Assembly (NCBI GenBank): GCA_037954665.1
Contig: JBBMOL010000092.1
Location: 1,240,001-1,304,000, forward strand
Direction: 5' to 3'
Source: Laguncularia racemosa
Lineage: Eukaryota > Streptophyta > Magnoliopsida > Myrtales > Combretaceae
Length of the DNA: 64,000 nt
The first letter of the stretch is position 1, and every line of letters starts with the position of its first letter. Made by a program: the position numbers and the translations under genes. Under the pieces are notes generated by a model. That model was not told the origin of the DNA. It saw only the letters and a list, made by a program, of their open reading frames with translations, and did not search any database. Shown piece by piece: positions 55,824 to 64,000 of the stretch.

Positions 55824-57628
55824 TTTGTAATATATTTGACCATTTTTAGATGATTATTTTTAATGTATGATTACATGTTATGAAACTTGTTCAGAGAAAT
55901 ATTGAAAAGGAATTATTAGTATCAAATCCTTTTGCATCTATCTACCCTGTTTATGCTTCAATTGTCTTCTATGTTTAGTACTTTGGTTTTGTTTGTTTAC
56001 AATTGCAGGAAACTAATGTGATAATTTATGTGCCCTAATGATGGGGACCATGATTATAATTGGCCTCAGGTTCATAAAAAATATCCATAGCGAAGTAAGG
56101 GGTCATAATTTGTGGTAAAGTTGGAAGGAACTTTGTAGAAGTCTGTCCACAAAAGCTATAGTTGTTAATAGTTTTCCTTAATAATCCAGTAGAAATATAT
56201 GTTTGCTTCATCCTCTCAAAGTTATTGAATCTGGTTCATTCTTTGACGGTCATTAAGTACCTCCTTATTGCCCAGGAAGAGAATGCACTAAAGTGCTAAT
56301 GCAATTTACTATTAAATTCTCTGCTATGCTCCTATTGTACTGATATTTGGTTAAATCCAACTCTGATCGCTGGATATGCAAGAAATCATGTTGAAAGATT
56401 AGGTAATCCTCTTTCATGACAAGTATTTGGAAAAACATTTGACACAGGAACTTTAAATTGCACGCCTATGTCAATGATATTAGGAATCCTAGTGAGATGT
56501 ATGTATAGTCATCACTTCTAGTGTTCTATGTTGGAGTGAAATGATCAGCGGTTAAGCACGGATATGGGGGATGAATGAGTAGTACCAAATAGCTCGTAGG
56601 GTTTGCAAGATTGGCCATGTTGGAACATTAGATCGATGTTAAGTGTGAATATGTAATAGATGAGCTGGAAGGTATGACTGCGCAGGATAGATGGACAGCT
56701 TCCAAATTATACCTGCAAAGTTATATTGTATGAACTGAATATATGGAAATAATGAGATAATTCTCTAGATGGATGCATTGATATGGAAGTGAGCCACAGA
56801 GGAAAAAGGAGGCGGCGAGTCATGAAGTAATATGCAGACTTAAGAACACTAAAATGACAAGACATGAATTTGTGGTGCTATAATGTGTGGCGGTTGCATA
56901 GAGAACTTGTTAACAATTGAAATAGAAAATATATGTATAGATAAAACATTTATGAAACAAGACGTTGAAAAATATATCCACTTCCATCTTTTAGTTAAGA
57001 TATAACTTTCTTTCAGCTTAGACATGTGGACTTTTGTTGTCATAAATAACATCTAATGAACAATATAACTCGCATGTTGAATAATAGCATGTATGGGTAA
57101 ATATTGTAAAATTAACCTACTCAGAAATATCTAAATGTAATCATTGATTCGAGGCATACTACACTAACAAGATGCCTATTTGATTGAGCAAAATGGTGCA
57201 GAAGGATTCATGTAGTTTAAGTGAAATAAGGCTTGATTTCCTGTTGTTTCTGATGAAATGTACTTATTATGGCTCTACTCATCCAGGTCCTCTCAATCTA
57301 TTTATTTCAATGATTGACGGTTCAATAGTTAGACAGGTTCAAATTGATTGTTGTGTCATATAATGATGCGTTATATGTGTAATGTACAGTGGCTGAACAT
57401 GTTTCATATTTAGTTTTTTCTGAGAATTTCTGTGCCTGATACAAGAGGAGGAACATGCATCTTATTTGCTTTCTCTAAACACTTTTCATACAGGCTACAA
57501 ATACAAGTCAACACCTGTGTGCTTCGAGATCTAACTCCTAAATTTCAAAGTTCAACTATGAATGTAATGAATTACTTCCCTGTGTACATGAAGTGAAGAA
57601 TTAGTGCCTGAAATCCTGGGTTTTATTA
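55824..57628. other. Intergenic downstream of the PBP1-like gene
   Basis: No gene seen. A block at 56764-56815 ('gatgcattgatatggaagtg') recurs at 63697-63745, which suggests that the decayed EF-hand copy at the right end was duplicated together with its downstream DNA. Confidence 0.5.
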
Positions 57629-58040
57629 ATCAATGCATGAGCTTTAAATAATAGGAGAATTAATTAGATTTGCTTATTTTTAGAAAAGATATTTTTTAGA
57701 AATATCGTGTATTATAAGTTTTCTATGTATTGCAGTCTTTTCCTTTTTTCCTTTTTTGTAATTTTCTATATTATACTATATGCTATAAAGAGAAGAGAGT
57801 GATAAAAAATCTCTCATTCATATTTTTACTTCATCTCCTTCATATTTTTCTTCATGGCATCAGAGCCTAGGCTCCTTTCTTAGGGTTTCTTTTACCTTTT
57901 TTTCGAGCAATCAGTCATCACTGCTGAGGTTGTTTTTTTTTTTTTTTTTTTCTGCATTATTTCAGCCTTAATAGCTACTATTCTTTAGTCGTTTTTTTGA
58001 GTCTAACAGCCTTAATTGCTGAACATCTCTCTCGATCACC

Positions 58041-59000
58041 ATGTCTGAAATTGTTAACAGCCCCAAACCATCTAAAGACTCCAATAATGCCCAGAAAATT
58101 GGAGAATTGCAAAATATCCGAGTCTCCTATAGATTCAATGGGAAGAATTATCTCAAATGGTCTCAATTTGTCCAAACTTATCTCAAAGGCAAATGGAGAC
58201 TCAATCATCTTCTCGGGACTAGACCAACAAAGGATGACCTCACATTTAATGCATGGGATGGAGAGGATTCAATGATAATGTCTTAGCTATGGGATTTAAT
58301 GGATTCCACAATAAGTGACACTTGCATGTTTTTCAACACAGCAAAAGAGATCTGAGACTTCCTACGTTGCACATATTCAAAAGTTCATGATGTTGCTTAA
58401 GTTTATGAGATCAAAATCAAAACTGGATCCACTAAGCAAGGGGATAAATCAATCACAGAATATGCAAATATACTGCAAAAGTTGTCGCAAGAACTTGATC
58501 ATTATCGAGTTTTTGAAATGAAACATCTTAAAGATGCTGCAATCTTGAAGAACTTTGTTGAAAAAGATCGTGTTTATGAATTTTTGGCTAGATTAAATCT
58601 AGAATTTGACTAGGTTTGGATCTAGATTCTTGGCAAAGAGGAAACACCCTCCCTAGAGGAGACCATATCATTGATATGGGCAGAAGAAAGCCGGCGTGCT
58701 ATTATGCTTAAATCCTAAACAGTAGATGGGTTAACCTTGGTTGCAAAAATAGAACACAAAGAGAAAAGAAAAAACGACTAGTCCAGATACCCGAATAGGG
58801 AAAATTAGATTAAGGAAAGCAAAGACAATCTCTGGTGCACTTATTGTAAGAAACTGAGGCACGCAAAAAAGAAGTCTTGGAAACCAAATGGTAAGCTACC
58901 AAGTCGAGAGTGGGGAAATAGTGGGGGACAGCAAAGACCTCATGCACACATGATAGAGCAGTCAAAACTAGAGGAAAACCCAACAGTTGAGAAATTTATT
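58041..59000 (+). pseudogene. copia gag, broken
   Basis: Starts MSEIVNSPKPSKDS (58041) and continues with the gag core (VSYRFNGKNYLKWSQFVQTYL, GKWRLNHLLG, NAWDGEDSMI). After a stop at 58284 it can be followed through several frames (ITEYANILQKLSQELDHYR, DRVYEFLARLN) to a zinc knuckle CTYCKKLRHAKKKSWK whose last cysteine is lost. Confidence 0.75.
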
Positions 59001-59099
59001 GGGATCCTTAGAAAAGGCCTCTGGAACATGTTCTCTAGCTCTTTCAAGTATATCTTTATCCCCTCTTTGTATGAATGCATTAGAAAACTTACATACTAA

Positions 59100-60360
59100 T
59101 GCATGGATAATAGACTCTAGAGCTATAAACCATATGGCCAACATGTCTCAACTCTTCCACACATAGACCCCATGCCCTAGTAATAGAAAAATTATAGTGG
59201 CCAATGGTACTTTAGCTACTATTGTAGGGATTGAAGACATACATATCACGCCTACTCTTACATTAAAGAATGTTCTTCATGTACCAAAGTTATCGGCTAG
59301 CCTTGTCTTTATTCAAAAACTCACCAATAACCTTAAATGTTATGCTGTTTTTTACCCTTCTTACTGTGAGGAGGAAGATTGGACTTGCTAAGGAAAGCAA
59401 CGGCCTTTATTACCTTGAATCTTTTCAGAAACCTAGGAGTAATCTGTCTTTTCTCAGTTCATCAAATAAAAATGTTATTTGGTTGTACTACCTACGTCAT
59501 GGACATGCATCTTTTAGAGTTCTCAAAGCCATGTTTCCTCATCTATTTCAAGGACTAGATATTGTTGAGTTTCACTGTGATGCTTGTGAATTTACAAAAC
59601 ACACTCGTGTATCTTTTCCTATTGGTAATAAAAGAAGTTTACATCCTTTTCATTTGATTCATAGTGACATATGGGGACCTTCAACTGTCCCTAATGTTTT
59701 TGGAGCTCGTTAGTTTATATCATTAATTAATGATTGCACTCGAGTTACATGGTTATATCTTCTAAAACAAAAGTATGATGTCAGCACTATCATACCTAAT
59801 TTTGTTTCCATGATTCAAAATCAATTTAGGGTAAAAATAAAAAATTTTCGAACAGATAATGCTAGAGATTATTTCAACCAAACACTGTCACCCTACTTTC
59901 AATCTTAGGACATTATTCACGACTCATCATATGTTAACACACCTCAACAGAATGGGGTAGCTGAAAGAAAAAATGGGCATTTACTTAACACTACACGAGC
60001 TTTACTCTTTTAAGGGAACTTTCTTAAGTCCTTTTAGGGGGAGGCCGTTCTAATTGCTACATATGTGATAAATAGGCATTCTTCACTTGTCCTCGACAAT
60101 AAAAGTCCCATAGATCTTCTTAACAATTTCTACCTACATTTCAAAACCTCAAATGAGCTTACACTTAGGGTGTTTGGGTGCATAACTTTTGTCCATGTCC
60201 GTAGTCAACACAGAAGTAAACTTGACCCTTGAGCCATCAAGTGTATTTTCTTAGGTTACTCATCTACTCAAAAGGGATATAAATGTTATCACCCTTTATC
60301 TAGGAAATTTTTTATCTCTACTGATGTTACATTTGTAGAAACAACACCTTTTTTTCTCTA
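59100..60360 (+). pseudogene. copia protease and integrase remnants
   Basis: Protease remains at 59100-59390, with the active site degraded to an I-I-D-S-R type sequence near 59110. GAG-pre-integrase and integrase run from 59400 to 60360. Motifs include LYYLRHGHASFRVL, FHCDACEFTKHTRVSFP and IHSDIWGP (first catalytic aspartate, about 59665), NFRTDNARDYF (second, about 59850), and PQQNGVAERKNGHLL (glutamate, about 59955). Stops occur at 59389, 59711, 59908 and 60013 and others. Confidence 0.8.
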
Positions 60361-60439
60361 AGTCCTCTCTTTAGGGGGAGATTTCAAGGATGGAAGAGAG
60401 TATTAATGAGTCCTTTGAACCTATAGATCTCTTGATCAT

Positions 60440-62360
60440 CCTCTTGTGCCAGAAAGGGCCAAACCAGAGTTAAACTCTGTAGAACCAAACATATCCAAGT
60501 CCACCACTAAACTCCCAACATCTTTTATTTTAGGATATGTTGATTATCCCAAGATTTCTCGAGTATATTCCAGGAGAAAGGCTGTTCTTGAACCAACACA
60601 AATCCAAGAATCCAACTCAAATAATGATAATGAAGTCATGGTAAGATCTGATTTGCCTCTAAATGCACAATCTATTGAACCATCCATTAACCTAACAGAA
60701 GATCTTGATCTTCCCATTGCTATTAGAAAAGGAACCAAAGAATGCACTAAATGATCTCTTTATCCATTTCCCCACTATGTCTCACTTAAGCATCTATCAC
60801 CAGACCACAAAAGGTTCATTGTGAGTCTAAACACCATTACTATTCCCAACATAGTTTTTGAAGCATTGTCAAAAAGGCAGTGGAGGAATGCTATGAGAGA
60901 AGAGATGAGTGCCTTGGAAATGAATAAAACATGGAGATTGTTGATAAACCAAAAGGAAAAAATATTGTTGATTGTAAGTGGATTTTCACAATGAAATACA
61001 AAGCAGATGGATTCCTTGAAAGATATAAAGCCAGATTAGTGGCCAAGAGGTATACTCAGAAGTATGGAGTTGATTATCAGATTTTTTCTCCAGTTGCAAA
61101 AATTAATACTGTGAGAATTTTATTGTCATTGGTTGCCCACTTCGACTCCTTCAATATGATGTTAAAAATGCATTTCTTCATAGTGACTTGAATGAAGAAA
61201 TCTACATGAATATTTCACCAGGATTTCAGGGAGATACAGGGAATAAGATATGTAAGTTGATGGAGGCTCTTTATAGGTTAAAACAATCCCTTAGAGCCTA
61301 GTTTGGAAGATTTGCAAAAGTAATGAAGAAGTCTGGTTACAAACAAAGTCAAGGGGATCACAAGATTAAGCACTTGGTTATAGGGGGAGTAATTGTGCTT
61401 ATTGTCTATGTGGATGACATTATAATAACCCGAAATGATGAGAGAGAAAAGTATGAGTTGAAGGAGCGACTAACAAGAGAATATGAGATAAAGGAATTGG
61501 GAAGATTGAAGTATTTCCTTGGTATTGAGGTGGCTTATTTCACATAAGGAATTTTCATTTCACAGCAGAAATATGTGATTGACTTATTGGTAGAAACTAG
61601 GAAGATTGGAAGTAAGCCAGTCTTTACTCTGATAGATCTAAACCAAAAGTTGGGAGAAGCTAAGGAAGAACCAACGGTTGATAAGAGAATGTACCAGAGA
61701 TTGGTTGGAAAGCTTATATATCTAGCTTACACTCAACCATACATTGTATACTCAGTGAGCGTAATCAACCAATTCATGCATGATCCGAGAGAATCTCATC
61801 TTCAAGTTGTGTATAGGGTGCTTCACTACTTAAAAGGTAGTCCAGGAAAGGGAATTTTGTTCAAAAAGAACTCCAAACTTACTCTAGAAGCCTATATCGA
61901 TGTTAAATATGCTGGTTCTCTAATGGATAGAAGATCAACTACCGAGTATTATACTTTTTTTGGAGGTAACCTGGTAATACAGAGGAGCAAAAAATAGAAT
62001 GTGGTAGCTAGATCTTCAGCTAAATCAAAGTTTAGGGCAATTGCTTAAGGATTATGTGAATTGCTTTAGTTGAAGATTATCTTAGATGATTTGAGAATCA
62101 AATGGGATGGTCCTATGAAGCTCTATTGTGACAACAAGTCAACCATCAATATTGCTCATAATCCTATACAACACGATAGGACAAAGCATATTAAAATTGA
62201 TAGACATTTCATCAAGGAAAAATTGGAGGAAGGGTTAGTGTGTATGTCTTATGTTCCAACAGGACGATAATTAGTAGATGTTCTAACAAAGGGGTTGAGT
62301 AGCTCAAGTTATCACAATCTTATGTCCAAGTTGGGAATAGAAGACATCTATTCCTCAACT
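60440..62360 (+). pseudogene. copia reverse transcriptase and RNase H remnants
   Basis: After a linker (60446-60754), RT runs from about 60870 (QWRNAMREEMSAL, frameshift near 60930, KGKNIVDCKWIFTMKYKADG, RLVAKRYTQKYGVDY) to the catalytic box VYVDDIIITRND at about 61404. The C-terminal RT block and RNase H follow (LKYFLGIEVAY, YVIDLLVETR; MYQRLVGKLIYLAYTQPYI; LYCDNKSTINIAHNPIQHDR; IDRHFIKEKLEEG). Stops at 61545, 61995 and 62268 and a broken segment near 61170-61330 disable it. Confidence 0.85.
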
Positions 62361-62581
62361 TGAGGGGGAGTATTGAAATAAATGAGCTATAAATAATAGG
62401 AGAATTAGTTAGATTTGTTTATTTTTAGAAAAGATATTTTTTAGAAATATCATGTATTATAGGTTTTCTATGTATTGCAGTTTTTTCCTTTTTTTATCTC
62501 TTATAATCTTCTATATTATACCATATGCCGTAAAGAGAAGAGAGAGTGAGAAAAAAAATCTCTCCTTCATATTTTTCTTCA

Positions 62582-62819
62582 CTTCCCATACAGTGGATGG
62601 TAGCATTTCAGCATATAATCCTCCTTTTCTTCTGTTAGTAGTCATATTTTCTTCCTTTCCCTGTTAAACATGGCCGTAGTAGTTCATAAAATGGCTATTC
62701 AACAATCTTTCTCCTTCTATGTTGCTTTGAGTTATGAAAATGGCAATGATGTAGCCCTTTTAGTATAGTGACCATTTATTTTAAGATATAGAGCCTTTTT
62801 ACTATAGTGAGGGTTGGCT
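62582..62819. other. Spacer, no gene seen
   Basis: Flanks the copia element. 'acttccc' follows the 3' LTR, and the same string occurs at 57574-57580, about 50 bp before the 5' LTR homology begins. Confidence 0.4.
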
Positions 62820-62950
62820 GGGACTCAAGGACTCTAGTCTTGACCTATGCTTTTATTACTGGAAGAGTCCAGATGATCCTTCTCCAGGGGATTTCACTTG
62901 GGGTTTTGAGTGCAAAAGTCACCTAGACTATAAAAGTTTATAACCTTGTC
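62820..62950 (+). pseudogene. Fragment of an S-domain receptor kinase extracellular exon
   Basis: In a shifted frame it encodes WKSPDDPSPGDFTWGFE (about 62860-62915), matching the segment of S-locus-type receptors that in the other copies reads WKSFDDPSTGNYTFKL. The bases just upstream correspond to the LGWNLETGLERHLTS segment with indels. It is closer to the family norm than to the two full copies here, so it comes from a different family member. Confidence 0.6.
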
Positions 62951-63054
62951 TAAGTAAATCTCCTCAACTATCCATAACATCTTGTATGCTTCATCTTATT
63001 TATCCTATAATGAGTTGTCTTTATATGACACTGATTTTGTTCAATTACAATTGT

Positions 63055-63190
63055 GTTCCCCCTGGCTATGTAGTACCTGAGTATGCCCTTTGATGGGCTG
63101 TTTTCTGTCAAATTTGATGTCTTTAAATTTTGTATTCTAGTCTTGGAGAGCATAAGTGGTAAAGAGAAACCTTGGATTTGTCAGGTGGAC
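63055..63190 (+). pseudogene. Fragment of an S-domain receptor kinase catalytic exon
   Basis: Corresponds to exon 6 of the kinases above: GY..PEYA, FDGLFSVKFDVFKFCILVLESISGKE, against FNGKFSVKSDVFSYGVLLLELVTGKR. One extra base near 63085 breaks the frame. With the preceding fragment it marks the eroded end of a third kinase. Confidence 0.7.
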
Positions 63191-63327
63191 TGCAACCTTA
63201 CAGGAAATGTAAGTAAGACACCGGTGTTCTTTATTTTTTTTTTTGGTAAAGCGTATTATAAAGACTGAGCTTTACCTTTTGTGCAGTTGTGGAATTTGTA
63301 TAAAATAGAAGATTTTCTTTGTTTTAT

Positions 63328-63500
63328 TCCTTGATGGATAAAACTAAAGAGGTCATTACTTTTGATAGTTTCAAGTTAAATCCTACTCTATTGGGTTCAC
63401 GTCTTAAGTAATGATTATCTAAGTTCCATGTTGACGGAAGTTGATATTGGATGGAGTTTTGCGTGTTATTGTTTGGGTTGGTCTTTGTATTTGATTAGAG
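63328..63500 (+). pseudogene. Decayed copy of the PBP1-like EF-hand gene
   Basis: Aligns with 55577-55745 of the intact gene: 'gataaaactaaagaggtcattacttttgatagttt', 'ttgggttcacg', 'gattatctaagttccatgttga', 'agttgatattggatggagttttg'. The EF-hand loop codons are deleted and stops are present. Downstream DNA (63697-63745) also matches the intact gene's 3' flank (56764-56815). Confidence 0.75.
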
Positions 63501-64000
63501 GGAGGAGGAGGAGTACTTTGTTGTTGATCTTGTTTTCCTAAATTCTATTTTGGAAATGTGTTTTCAAGTAGAAGATGCATCTTCTTTGCTTTTATCGAGA
63601 TGTGTTTTTACATTATATTTCACAAATTACTTTTCGAAGGACTACATTTTAAAAATTATTTTAAAAAGTTGATTTTTTACTCAATTCTCTCTTTTGATAG
63701 ATGCATTGATATGGAAGTGGGTCTTACTAGAAAAGGTGGTAGTTGATGTAATCAATCAATTTTTGTTATTTTTTCCCTGCAACTATGTAATTTACATAAG
63801 AACGAAATGAGGGATTCAAATAATATTCCATCATGCAGAACATTTATCATGAAATATGGCTACAAGTGTGAGTTTTCACAAAACAGAATTCTTATTTCCC
63901 TTGAATGAATATTTACATCTCATGTATAGGGATATTTATATAGAAATTACAAGTCTAATTTAGGAAAGTTAAAATTTTGTAATCTAAGAAAATGTTTAAT
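63501..64000. other. 3' flank of the decayed EF-hand copy
   Basis: AT-rich. Only the short match to 56764-56815 is recognisable. Confidence 0.4.

Larger units (their letters stand above)
57629..62581 (+). mobile_element. Ty1/copia retrotransposon with short LTRs, decayed
   Basis: Short LTRs of about 210-225 bp (about 57629-57854 and 62373-62581), nearly identical over 'taaataataggagaatta' to 'tatttttcttca', with a TATA box (TATAAAG, 57784). Primer site TGGCATCAGAGCC (57855-57867) fits tRNA-Met. A polypurine tract GAGGGGGAG precedes the 3' LTR. The 5' LTR's first bases differ from the 3' LTR, so the left boundary is approximate. Internal order is gag, protease, integrase, RT, RNase H, with many stops. 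Confidence 0.87.

Noticed and set aside
57574..57580. Target duplication ACTTCCC for the right copia element
   Set aside because: It matches the bases after the 3' LTR, but about 50 bp separate it from the start of LTR homology on the left, so it may be chance.

Overview
This is nuclear DNA of a flowering plant, almost certainly a eudicot. The evidence is multi-exon S-domain receptor kinase genes with GT/AG introns, a plant-type single-EF-hand protein, a prefoldin subunit 2 gene, and plant lineages of LTR retrotransposons (Tat/Ogre-like, chromovirus, Ty1/copia) and L1-type LINEs. I cannot name the species. No prokaryotic features (operons, CRISPR, Shine-Dalgarno starts) are present.

Layout. 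1-8.9 kb is nested transposon wreckage: an LTR fragment (1-607), a decayed minus-strand Ty3/gypsy element (gag about 620-1409 plus 5762-6289, candidate LTR 6290-7794), and inside it a complete but pol-less gypsy element (1410-5761, TSD GAGAA). 8.9-28.7 kb is an old tandem duplication of one host block: an S-domain receptor-like kinase (+), an unrecognised exon-like ORF (+), prefoldin subunit 2 (-) and part of the prefoldin 5'UTR intron. Both kinase copies are broken. Only the right-hand prefoldin copy (27148-27573) is intact, and only it keeps putative 5'UTR exons near 34.8-35.0 kb. The left prefoldin copy is frameshifted and cut off from those exons by the duplication breakpoint near 21170. 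A copia remnant (15.9-20.0 kb) sits in the left unit. A LINE fragment (27.9-28.3 kb) and a full-length LINE (28794-34287, TSD at least 13 bp) sit in the prefoldin intron of the right unit.

35.0-54 kb is intergenic: two related AT/CAY-rich segments (about 35.6-37.3 and 51.9-53.25 kb), a MITE-like insertion (36173-36541), and between them a 13.9-kb Tat/Ogre-like gypsy element (37698-51625, TSD ACACT). The Tat element has an extra upstream ORF, gag, protease, RT, two RNase H regions, integrase and a 3' tandem-repeat array. Its LTRs hold a tRNA-like A/B-box module and an intron-like AT-rich segment. 54-64 kb carries an intact PBP1/KIC-like EF-hand gene (55473-55823), a decayed copia element (about 57629-62581), and a cluster of decayed pieces of an S-domain kinase and of the same EF-hand gene (62.8-63.75 kb).

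The likely working host genes are prefoldin subunit 2 and the PBP1-like gene. The rest is pseudogene or transposon. The most interesting points are the intron-like segment inside the Tat LTR, the recurring tRNA-like modules in LTR-like DNA, the promoter-orphaned prefoldin duplicate, and the shared 3' stem-loop of the two LINE copies.
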